From: CAIRDP01 sp037138335
Lineage (GTDB): Bacteria > Bacteroidota > Bacteroidia > Bacteroidales > FEN-979
NCBI GenBank assembly: GCA_037138335.1
Contig: JBAXIO010000006.1
Span: forward strand, 1 to 64,000
Reading direction: 5' to 3'
DNA length: 64,000 bases
How positions within the stretch are numbered: the first letter of the stretch is position 1; every line of letters begins with the position of its first letter. This document shows, piece after piece, positions 7,979 through 15,814 of this stretch. A program made the translations under genes and the position numbers. Below the pieces are notes generated by a model that ran no database searches, was not told the DNA's origin, and was given only the letters and a program-made list of their open reading frames with translations.

Positions 7979-8028
7979 TTCTGAAAAAAATAAAAAATGA
8001 TCTGAATGTCAAACCAAAGGCCTTGTTT

Positions 8029-8452
8029 ATGAAAAAAATCTTCACGAGCCTCCTTATACTGTTGCTGTTTCCACTCATCGCTCTGGCTCAGAAAAAACCG
8101 ATAACTGGTACGGTCACTTCACTGGAGGATAATAACGCGCTCCTGCCCGGCTTAACGATAGTTGTGAATGAAACTCAGATCCAAAATATCTCAAAACAAC
8201 CCACTGACCTGAAAATTGATCCGGCTGGTCAGAAACTATATTTTGTCAACGACCGGTATACTGTTACCAATGGAGGTGGCTTATGGAGTGTGAATCTCGA
8301 CGGCAGCGGTTTGACTAATATTATACTGGGGATCCAGGGCATCAGCCTCAACGGCTGACGGAAAAATTATTCAGGGAAACCTGGATGGAGGAAGCCAATC
8401 GGATTTCCTTACGCAAATTAACCCATATACCCTCACAATTGTAAAGATTTAA
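8029..8452 (+). pseudogene. Frameshifted fragment: signal peptide + CarboxypepD-reg-like segment + YWTD-type propeller repeats
   Basis: From ATG 8029 (MKKIFTSLLILLLF signal peptide, ending ALAQ) the frame reads a beta-sandwich-like segment (PITGTVTSL) and then a propeller-like repeat (PTDLKIDPAGQKLYFV, GLWSVNLDGSGL), stopping at 8358. The same kind of repeat resumes in another frame from about 8356 (ADGKIIQGNLDGGS, INPYTLTI) and runs to TAA at 8450-8452. This fits a single frameshift near 8350. Even restored, the protein would be only about 140 residues, so it looks like the remnant of a larger gene. A short functional secreted protein from the first frame cannot be excluded. Confidence 0.6.
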
Positions 8453-8487
8453 TTATAAACCAGTCAGAAAAATTAATTGAACTAAAT

Positions 8488-9714
8488 ATGAAACCATACA
8501 AAATTATACTGTTTTTGTTAATCCTGCTTCCATTTCCCCGTATTGATCTGCTTGGATGCACTACCATCATTATCTCGGCGAAGGCAAGCCCGGATGGCAG
8601 GCCCCTTCTTTGGAAACAACGGGATTCGGATGAAGAACAGTCAAAACTGAAATATTTCCATGAAGGGAAATTCGAATTCATCGGAGTTGTTGATGTATCA
8701 GACACCCTCGCGGAAAATGTTTGGATCGGAACCAATAGTGCGGGTTTTGCAATTATGAATTCTGCATCCTATAACCTGAATATACCCGATACGTGTAAAC
8801 GCAAAGACCGTGAGGGGATATTAATGAAACTTGCCCTGATGTATTGCACCACCCTGGCTGACTTTGAGAAAATGCTCGACACTTTGACGAAACCATATGG
8901 CGTGGAAGCAAATTTCGGGGTAATTGATGCCGAAGGCGGCGCTGCATATTACGAAACCGGGAATTTTGGTTATAAAAAGATCGATGTCAATGATCCTGCT
9001 TCCAGTCCGTTAGGATATGTGATCCATACAAACTTTTCTTTTGCCGGGAAAAAAGACCTGGGGGGAGGATACATCCGTTATATGACAGCTGAAAAACTGT
9101 TTATGCTCGGATCTCAGACCAATGACTTGTCGGTCGAATATATCCTCCGGAATGTCAGCAGAAATTTACAACATTCTCTTACAGAAGTTGACCTTAGCCA
9201 GAATCTTCCCCGAACAGACAATGATACCCGGTTTGTATTTTTCGAGGATTTTATCCCCCGGTTTATCACTACCTCTTCCGTCATTATTCAGGGGGTTAGA
9301 AAAGGAGAATCACCTGATTTTACAACCATGTGGACGGTCATTGGCTGGCCTATGGCGTCTATAACAATTCCGGTATGGGTTTGTGGTGGAGATCAGTTGC
9401 CGGAAATACTTACTGCCGGCACACATAAGAATTCCCGGCTTTGCGATTGGTCTTTACAACTGAAGCAACAATGTTTCCCAATTAAACCCGGATACGGTTC
9501 CCGCTACATTTTATTAAACAAACTGATAAACCAGGAGGAAAATGGAATCCTGCAGAAAACCTTAGCCATTGAAAGACGAACTCTGCCTGAGATCAATTCT
9601 CAGCTTGCCAAATGGAGAAAGCAGGGTATAAATAAGATAGAAATACAGTCAATGTATGTCAGTTTAAACGACTTAATCAAAAAGGAATATCTTCAGGAAT
9701 TTAATTTACAATGA
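8488..9714 (+). CDS. Exported Ntn-hydrolase, C45/C69-like acyltransferase or dipeptidase
   Basis: The 408-residue protein begins with a hydrophobic signal segment, then CTTIIISAKASPDGRPLLWKQRDSD, of which Cys24 and the DG...RDSD pattern match the N-terminal nucleophile region of choloylglycine-hydrolase-like/C69 and C45 families. In those families the cysteine becomes residue 1 after processing and attacks an amide bond. GTNSAGFAIMNS and FGVIDAEGGAAYYE further fit the alpha-beta-beta-alpha Ntn fold. The substrate cannot be named. The cysteine also sits in a lipobox-like LLGC; lipidation would block catalysis. No T9SS domain is present. It lies between two other exported amidase-like genes. 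Confidence 0.75.
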   Translation: MKPYKIILFLLILLPFPRIDLLGCTTIIISAKASPDGRPLLWKQRDSDEEQSKLKYFHEGKFEFIGVVDVSDTLAENVWIGTNSAGFAIMNSASYNLNIPDTCKRKDREGILMKLALMYCTTLADFEKMLDTLTKPYGVEANFGVIDAEGGAAYYETGNFGYKKIDVNDPASSPLGYVIHTNFSFAGKKDLGGGYIRYMTAEKLFMLGSQTNDLSVEYILRNVSRNLQHSLTEVDLSQNLPRTDNDTRFVFFEDFIPRFITTSSVIIQGVRKGESPDFTTMWTVIGWPMASITIPVWVCGGDQLPEILTAGTHKNSRLCDWSLQLKQQCFPIKPGYGSRYILLNKLINQEENGILQKTLAIERRTLPEINSQLAKWRKQGINKIEIQSMYVSLNDLIKKEYLQEFNLQ

Positions 9715-9865
9715 TTCAGGTATGTATTTGACATCTGAAAATTGTGGGTAACTGAATATTGTTTTTATTTTGCAGTGGAATCAGATAGGAGTCTGGTTTT
9801 TGCCGAAAGGCAAATGATCCAGTTGGATAACAGAAAAAACTGAATCAATTAGAATATTCCAAATT

Positions 9866-11176
9866 ATGATCAGACATATGAAAAAAATATTCTTCTGGAT
9901 ATTTACAGGTGTCAGTTTCATAACATCAGCTCAATCCTATACTTCTTATTTTACTGGGAATCCTGTTAATTCGGACAGTATACCAATTGGAGGTATATGT
10001 ATGATGGGTGGAGCAACTGAAGATGATAATGCCATGAAATGGTTTCTCAAAAGAGCAAATGGTGGTGACGTACTTGTTCTCAGAACGGATAACAGCAATG
10101 GATATAATAGTTATATGTTCAATTTGGGGCCTGCAGTTAATTCAGTAGAGACAATTGTTTGCAATAATCCAACCGCATCATATCAGTCGTATGTTAAACA
10201 TAAAATTATGAACGCCGAGGCCATCTGGTTTGCAGGTGGAGATCAGTGGGATTACGTTTCATACTGGCGAAATACCCCGGTTGACAGTTTAGTGAATGAT
10301 GCCATTCAAAATAGGCACATCGTGGTTGGGGGAACAAGTGCAGGAATGGCGATACTGGGAAAATTTTATTACACCGCGAAAAATGGCAGTGTTACTTCCG
10401 CTGCTGCCTTGGCAAACCCATATAACGGAGAAGTTACAGTTGATTCCCTCGGTTTCATAAAAATTAAATATTTAAGTGATGTTATAACAGATACCCATTA
10501 TGATAATCCCGACAGAAGAGGGCGGCATATTGTTTTTTTAGCCCGGATCCTGACCGACTACGGAGTGGTTGGGAAAGGGATAGCTTGTGACGAATATACT
10601 GCTGTTTGTATTGATACTAATGGATTAGCAAGTGTTTACGGACATTACCCGGCTTATGATGACAATGCGTATTTCATTCAGCCAAATTGCGAATTACCCC
10701 GGATGGCTCCTGAAGCTTGTTTACCAGGCACGAAGCTTAATTGGAATTTAGGGGGAAAGGCCCTCAAGGTCTACAATGTAAAAGGAACCACATCAGGGAT
10801 TAATACCTTTGATTTGTCTGATTGGGAAACAGGTCATGGAGGAGTTTGGCAAAACTGGTATGTTGCTACCGGAACATTGTTTGACACCATAGGATCTAAG
10901 ATTAATTGCATTCCACTTGTTATTCATAACTCCGGCATTTCTTGTACAATACATGTTTATCCGAATCCATGCCGGGAAAGAGTTAAAATTGAAGCGGAGA
11001 AAATGAAAATTTTAGAGATTTCCATGCTCAATTCGAATGGAGATATAGTAAGATCGTTGAAGAACGTTAATTCCAGTTCAACTTCATTTAATGTAAATAC
11101 TTTAGCTTCAGGCTTGTATTTACTTAGAATACAGACAGATGACGGTATGATCTCTCGTAAATTTATTGTGGAGTAA
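9866..11176 (+). CDS. Secreted cyanophycinase-like S51 peptidase with T9SS sorting domain
   Basis: The 436-residue protein has a signal peptide (to about 23), an S51 serine-peptidase domain and a C-terminal T9SS domain (about 360-436: VYPNP, ASGLYLLRI, SRKFIVE). Cyanophycinase-type motifs are seen: MMGGA (about 47-50), FAGGDQ (122-127), GGTSAGM with the catalytic Ser158, and TDTHYDNPDRRGRH (His211), which matches the DxHF..R.R.gR pattern of the family. Cyanophycinases cut multi-L-arginyl-poly-L-aspartate into beta-Asp-Arg dipeptides; a related exopeptidase role is possible. Two starts are possible (9866 or ATG 9878); the latter leaves a cleaner signal peptide. Confidence 0.8.
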   Translation: MIRHMKKIFFWIFTGVSFITSAQSYTSYFTGNPVNSDSIPIGGICMMGGATEDDNAMKWFLKRANGGDVLVLRTDNSNGYNSYMFNLGPAVNSVETIVCNNPTASYQSYVKHKIMNAEAIWFAGGDQWDYVSYWRNTPVDSLVNDAIQNRHIVVGGTSAGMAILGKFYYTAKNGSVTSAAALANPYNGEVTVDSLGFIKIKYLSDVITDTHYDNPDRRGRHIVFLARILTDYGVVGKGIACDEYTAVCIDTNGLASVYGHYPAYDDNAYFIQPNCELPRMAPEACLPGTKLNWNLGGKALKVYNVKGTTSGINTFDLSDWETGHGGVWQNWYVATGTLFDTIGSKINCIPLVIHNSGISCTIHVYPNPCRERVKIEAEKMKILEISMLNSNGDIVRSLKNVNSSSTSFNVNTLASGLYLLRIQTDDGMISRKFIVE

Positions 11177-11285
11177 AACTTAATACGGCATTAATTGAAC
11201 AATCCGGAGAATTGTCAGAACAGCAGATGGTATTTCAGAAGTAATATCCGGTAACTCATTTTCACTTTTCAGAAATTTCACTAGG

Positions 11286-12458
11286 ATGAGAAAATATTTA
11301 TTCTTTGGCCTGATGATGTTGGTTTCATCAATTCATGCCCAAAAATTTGAAGACCTGGCCAAAACCCCGCCCATGGGGTGGAACAGCTGGAATAAATTTG
11401 CCTGTGACATTAATGAAAAAACAATAAGGGAAACTGCCGATGCTCTTGTCAGCAGCGGGATGCGGGACGCAGGTTATGTGTACCTGGTCATTGACGACTG
11501 CTGGCAGGTGAAAAGGGATTCCAACGGCACTATCCTTGCCGACCCTGAACGCTTCCCCTCCGGGATGAAGAACCTGGGTGATTATATCCATTCGAAAGGT
11601 TTGAAGTTCGGCATCTACTCCGATGCCGGCACCGCAACCTGCCAGGGAAGGCCGGGCAGCCGCGGATATGAGTTCCAGGATGCCCGTACCTACGCTTCCT
11701 GGGGAGTGGATTACCTGAAATATGACTGGTGCAATCACGGTAAACAAAATTCCGAGGCTGCTTATACCTCAATGCGTGATGCTCTTTATAAAGCAGGCAG
11801 GCCTGTTGTTTTGAGCATTTGCGAATGGGGCACCACCAAACCCTGGGAATGGGCAAAGAATGTCGGGCATTTGTGGAGATCAACGGAGGACATTATCAAC
11901 TGCTTTGACTGTAAAAATTACTGGGGAGGGCTAGGTGTGGTTCAGATCATCGATCTCTTTACCGAGATCGGGACCTATACAGGCCCGGGCCACTGGAATG
12001 ATGCCGATATGCTTGAAGTCGGGAACGGAGTGCTGACTCCCGAAGAAGAGAAACTGCATATCAGTATGTGGGCCATGTTCTCTTCCCCGCTGATGGCAGG
12101 GAATGACCTGAGAACCATGTCAAAGGAAACTGTTTCTATCCTTACAAACAAAGAAGTCCTTGCCATTGACCAGGATAAACTGGGGATCTCTGCAATACGC
12201 TGGATGCAATATGGCGATCTCGAAATATGGTTCAAGCCGCTTGAAGACAATGACTATGCATTCTGCTTCATCAACCGCGGGAGCCAGCCCGTGACTATCG
12301 ACCAGGACCTGAAAACCTCGATAAAAAAGTATGTAATCGATGGATCGTACCAGATGAGGGATCTATGGAAACACGAGGATATGGGAAATACTAAAGATAA
12401 TGTCAGTGCTGTACTTGGAAGCCATGCCGTTTTAATGGTAAAACTTACAAAGAAGTAA
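11286..12458 (+). CDS. Exported GH27 alpha-galactosidase
   Basis: The 390-residue protein has a signal peptide (to about 19) and the GH27 fold: PPMGWNSWN (29-36), VIDDCW (68-73), KYDWC with nucleophile Asp147, and LWRSTEDI with acid/base Asp202, placed four residues after the arginine as in human alpha-galactosidase A. A short beta-sandwich C-terminal domain completes it. The family releases terminal alpha-linked galactose from oligosaccharides in the periplasm or outside. It stands alone with no transporter beside it and its sequence is less AT-rich than the three genes before it. Confidence 0.93.
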   Translation: MRKYLFFGLMMLVSSIHAQKFEDLAKTPPMGWNSWNKFACDINEKTIRETADALVSSGMRDAGYVYLVIDDCWQVKRDSNGTILADPERFPSGMKNLGDYIHSKGLKFGIYSDAGTATCQGRPGSRGYEFQDARTYASWGVDYLKYDWCNHGKQNSEAAYTSMRDALYKAGRPVVLSICEWGTTKPWEWAKNVGHLWRSTEDIINCFDCKNYWGGLGVVQIIDLFTEIGTYTGPGHWNDADMLEVGNGVLTPEEEKLHISMWAMFSSPLMAGNDLRTMSKETVSILTNKEVLAIDQDKLGISAIRWMQYGDLEIWFKPLEDNDYAFCFINRGSQPVTIDQDLKTSIKKYVIDGSYQMRDLWKHEDMGNTKDNVSAVLGSHAVLMVKLTKK

Positions 12459-12495
12459 TCCCCTGATTAAATACGGGCTCTTCCCCATATTCGAT

Positions 12496-13347
12496 TCAAT
12501 CCTTGCTTCCCAGCATGCTGTATATGGAAAAACAGGCTGAGGCAGGTTTAATTGAGCCATCAGAAAAAACGAAAATAAGATCCGCTTTTTTTTTATTATC
12601 CTTTCCGGCATATTCAAGACGGCCGATATACCGGGATGAAGCATAATCGTATACCTTGAGATTGCCAGCACTGATAAAATGATACGAATCGTTAGTCCCA
12701 GGTTTCAAACCTGAAAAATCCCCATTTCCTGAAAAGAACAGATCGAAAAATTTAACTTCTGCATGCATGGTTGTTATCTGCATGAATCCTTTATCAGGTC
12801 TCAAAATATCCGCCCGGATCCTTCCGTCAAGGAAGGTTCCCGTAGTATCCCGGATGGAAAAAACAAGATTAAGGCGGTAAGTATGATGCAATTGCCCCTT
12901 TGTATATAAACATCTCATTTCCAGGCAACAGGGTTTGATAAATATCAAATTCCTGATATAAAAGGAAGAATCCGGCTTTGGTTTGAAATAGGAATTGACT
13001 GAGCATATTTTCTTCCCGTTTTTGAAATAGTCCTGCCTGAAATTCAATGGGAATTTATTTAAAACTGATTGAATGAAGCTGTTCGCGAAAGGTAAATCAT
13101 GCGGAAGACGGTCTGAAATTGTGCCATCACCCTCAAACGGCAGGCTGTCTGACCTTAAAAGTCCCATGAACACAGCCCATCCGTCGGTTTGAGATATCCC
13201 TGCTGCCGTCCCCAGCAGTTCACTGTCAAACACCCTCAGGGCTTTTTCCGCCTGGGATTTATTCATAACCTCCTTATGCCCGCATGCCGAAACCAGGAGG
13301 ATGACCGAAACACCGATGGAACAGGATAGCAGGGGTTTGGCTTTCAT
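12496..13347 (-). CDS. Lipoprotein of unknown function, paralogue of 13889-14881
   Basis: The 283-residue protein starts with a lipoprotein signal (lipobox VSAC, Cys22). No known domain was recognised. After the cysteine a segment ALRVFDSELLG...FMGLLRSDSLPF aligns with SLKILNGDMIV...FLMKQASAPLPF of the lipoprotein two genes away, and both end in a similar F.FSD segment, so they are divergent paralogues. It converges with the alpha-galactosidase gene and is divergent from 13449. A -7-like GAACTTTG with GTTG 20 bases upstream lies on its strand at about 13364-13395. Confidence 0.75.
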   Translation of the reverse strand: MKAKPLLSCSIGVSVILLVSACGHKEVMNKSQAEKALRVFDSELLGTAAGISQTDGWAVFMGLLRSDSLPFEGDGTISDRLPHDLPFANSFIQSVLNKFPLNFRQDYFKNGKKICSVNSYFKPKPDSSFYIRNLIFIKPCCLEMRCLYTKGQLHHTYRLNLVFSIRDTTGTFLDGRIRADILRPDKGFMQITTMHAEVKFFDLFFSGNGDFSGLKPGTNDSYHFISAGNLKVYDYASSRYIGRLEYAGKDNKKKADLIFVFSDGSIKPASACFSIYSMLGSKD

Positions 13348-13448
13348 TATGGCAGGTAAAGTTCAAAGTTCGGTAATTATTTTTGTATGGCCAACCCGGG
13401 CTATTCTAAAAAGTAAATAACTTTGACCACTGAATTATCGCGGCTTCC

Positions 13449-13901
13449 ATGATCAGGAACATTTTCGTTTCACTTCTCTTTATATTGATATTATCGGATC
13501 AGGAGGGTTATACGCAGGACAGTAAGGGCGAAGCCGGCAGATATGCCAGGCTTTATTGTCAGATGCTCGCCAATTCCTGCAGCATGTCGCCGAAAAACCT
13601 GGAAATACAGATAGAAAAGAGCATCTATAATGCAAATCCGAAACTTGGTGCGCCTGGATGGAAAATCTGGACCCTGGTAAGCTGGCGTGGACAAGTATCG
13701 AGGATGAATTACAAAGTCAGTGTTTATCTTGAAATAAATGAACCTGTCAACGGCAAACATGGAAAAACAACTTTGTATTTCCTTGATTATTCCTATCTTC
13801 TTGGATTCCGCTGCATTAAAGATGAAAATACCAGGCCTGCCCGCTTGTTGAATGGTAAGATCAAGTTCTGCCGCTACAGGGAATTTGATTATTGCAGGTA
13901 G
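13449..13901 (+). CDS. Small secreted protein of unknown function
   Basis: The 150-residue product has a signal peptide (to about 22) and a cysteine-containing mature part (Cys at about 37, 44, 123, 142, 149). No family was recognised. It has an exact -7 element TAACTTTG at 13418-13425, and its 3' end overlaps the converging lipoprotein gene by 13 bases. It sits between two paralogous lipoprotein genes on the other strand, so a role with them is possible. Confidence 0.6.
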   Translation: MIRNIFVSLLFILILSDQEGYTQDSKGEAGRYARLYCQMLANSCSMSPKNLEIQIEKSIYNANPKLGAPGWKIWTLVSWRGQVSRMNYKVSVYLEINEPVNGKHGKTTLYFLDYSYLLGFRCIKDENTRPARLLNGKIKFCRYREFDYCR

Positions 13902-14881
13902 TTGAAGAGCTTTCTTAAAACCGGCACCTGGTCTGTCAACCTGCTTTCCGATTTGTCGGAGAACCTGATAAAATAGTCGAAACGGCCTTCAACCCCGGCA
14001 GGAGATAATACAATGTTCCCTATAAGCCCATGATCCTCCTGGTTCAACAGTTCAAGACGGGTGTTTTTATTAAATTCCTGGTCGTACTCATTACTTGTAG
14101 GGTTGATTGAACCATAATCAATCCTGCCTGAGAGTTCCGTAGTGAATAATTTTTGTTGAATGCGGATGTGCTGGAAAGAATATGTGAAAGGGGGATGGTA
14201 ATCAATATCGATATCCATGTTTGACCTCAGGACCACATTAAACCCATCATAAATGCTGATCGATGAGCTCAGCAGTCCGCTTTTAACTGTAAAACTCCCT
14301 TCCCTTTTTAGTTCAAACAAGCCCCTCAGTGAATCAATTATTATTTCCGAAGATATTTTTGAAATCATTTCTTCAGAAATGCCTGCCTTGTGACTGATGC
14401 TCAGAACTTCCTTATCCCCTGCAAATAGTTTGGCCAGGATTTTGACGGGGAATGCCTTCTTTGTCCTTGTTTTTCCGAACTCAAAGTCATATAAAAAGAA
14501 CAAGCACTTTGTTCCTGACTGGCCGGGCATGGGAAAGCGGATAAGGATCAATGCAGTGTCTTTCTCCTTCACGAATGTCATGCTTACAGTATCCCATCTG
14601 TATATTCCTTTTCTTGAGGAAAATGAAAAGTCACTGACAAAACCTGGCCTGCCGGTGGTATCAATTATGAACGGCAGGGGGGCCGATGCTTGTTTCATCA
14701 GGAACACCAATGCTTTTGACCCCCTGCGCTCTGATAATGATTTGATAAAAACGATCATATCGCCGTTCAGGATCTTGAGGCTGTTTAAAGCCTCCTTTTT
14801 GTCAAGAGGATGACCTGGGCTGCATGAAAGGAACAGAAACGGCAGTAACAAGGTCAAAGAGAAAAAAAACCTGGATCTCAT
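13889..14881 (-). CDS. Lipoprotein of unknown function, paralogue of 12496-13347
   Basis: The 330-residue protein starts at ATG 14881, which puts the lipoprotein signal MRSRFFFSL...FLSC at the N-terminus; a start 14 codons upstream (14923) would bury it. No catalytic motif is seen. It is rich in beta-strand-like alternation and shares the post-cysteine segment and a C-terminal RFDYFIRFSD segment with its paralogue. Attachment to the periplasmic face of the outer membrane is likely. Confidence 0.75.
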   Translation of the reverse strand: MRSRFFFSLTLLLPFLFLSCSPGHPLDKKEALNSLKILNGDMIVFIKSLSERRGSKALVFLMKQASAPLPFIIDTTGRPGFVSDFSFSSRKGIYRWDTVSMTFVKEKDTALILIRFPMPGQSGTKCLFFLYDFEFGKTRTKKAFPVKILAKLFAGDKEVLSISHKAGISEEMISKISSEIIIDSLRGLFELKREGSFTVKSGLLSSSISIYDGFNVVLRSNMDIDIDYHPPFTYSFQHIRIQQKLFTTELSGRIDYGSINPTSNEYDQEFNKNTRLELLNQEDHGLIGNIVLSPAGVEGRFDYFIRFSDKSESRLTDQVPVLRKLFNYLQ

Positions 14882-14945
14882 CTGTTTTTCGCTTTTGTTT
14901 TCAGGAATGATGCTATTGTTCATCCTGCATTAATAAGCAAGATTT

Positions 14946-14987
14946 CCAAAAAGAAAACCGGGCAGGCTTTTGAATTCCTGTCCGGTT
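14946..14987 (-). terminator. Rho-independent terminator after lipoprotein 15019-15615
   Basis: On the minus strand AACCGGACAGG pairs with CCTGCCCGGTT (10 of 11 pairs, 10-base loop) and is followed by TTCTTTTT. Confidence 0.7.
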
Positions 14988-15018
14988 CCCCGTAATCGTT
15001 TAGTCAGGCCGTTTTGAG

Positions 15019-15615
15019 CTAATGGCCTGCATTGGTTGAGGTCAGCGGGAATTCGAGAATAGTTCCGTCAGTCTTTACAACCCTTGCATAAACAACCCCG
15101 AATTTATGATTAATTGACCAGTAAATTGTTTTGGTAGAGGTGACTTTATCATTGACTGTAAGCCCTAAGGGTACATCCTCTTTCACATCAATGGTCTTAA
15201 TATACATCCCGAGAGCTGAAACATAAAAATCGTCGGTTGTGCTTTTCGAGATAACAGTACGGACCACCTGTACACTTCCGAGGTTATATTTGTATTGAGT
15301 CCCGACTGCATCATCAAAATTGACCAGGGTATATGGCTTTGTTTTATCACCGCTTGAATAAAAATAATCAGAAAAGCCGGTTGTTGTCATGCTTCCGGAA
15401 ACAGCAAGAGAATTTGATCCGTAGGTAGCGGTGACAACCACATCGCTTCCCGAAACCTGTGAAACGATCAGGTTCCCGTTGCTGCCGGAAGTCCAGGTCG
15501 TCCCAACAGAGGCAAGAGCGCTGGCCGTTGGTGTGTTTGTGTCATCAGATTTCTTTTTACAACTGCTGCCGATAACTGCCGCGATCAACAACATCAGGAT
15601 CAGAATCTTTTTCAT
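15019..15615 (-). CDS. Small lipoprotein of unknown function
   Basis: The 198-residue protein begins at ATG 15615 with MKKILILMLLIAAVIGSSCKKK, a clear lipobox (IGSSC); a start 19 codons upstream would spoil it. The mature part after a Thr/Ser linker reads as beta-strands (TTWTSGSNGNLIVSQ, VYARVVKTDGT) and resembles many uncharacterised outer-membrane lipoproteins of Bacteroidota. No enzyme motif is seen. It has its own promoter-like element and terminator, so it is probably a single-gene unit. Confidence 0.8.
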   Translation of the reverse strand: MKKILILMLLIAAVIGSSCKKKSDDTNTPTASALASVGTTWTSGSNGNLIVSQVSGSDVVVTATYGSNSLAVSGSMTTTGFSDYFYSSGDKTKPYTLVNFDDAVGTQYKYNLGSVQVVRTVISKSTTDDFYVSALGMYIKTIDVKEDVPLGLTVNDKVTSTKTIYWSINHKFGVVYARVVKTDGTILEFPLTSTNAGH

Positions 15616-15669
15616 ACTTAAAATGTTTTTATTTACCAGGTTTATTTTTCGCCCTTCCCTGAGCCAAGA

Positions 15670-15701
15670 CAATATTAATAAGAGTTCCCCGATTTTCCAA
15701 A
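15670..15701 (-). promoter_or_regulatory. Promoter for the lipoprotein at 15019-15615
   Basis: TTTG (15701-15698) and TAATATTG (15677-15670, one mismatch to TAnnTTTG) are separated by exactly 20 bases. The leader would be about 48 bases. Confidence 0.45.
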
Positions 15702-15814
15702 TTTTTTTAATGAAAATGTTAAGTTTTTAACAAGCCCTCTGTTATTCTGATCAATTGATTGTGTCACCCGGTCAATTTTCCGGCTTGTTATTTTGAATAT
15801 TTCCAGAAAGGACA

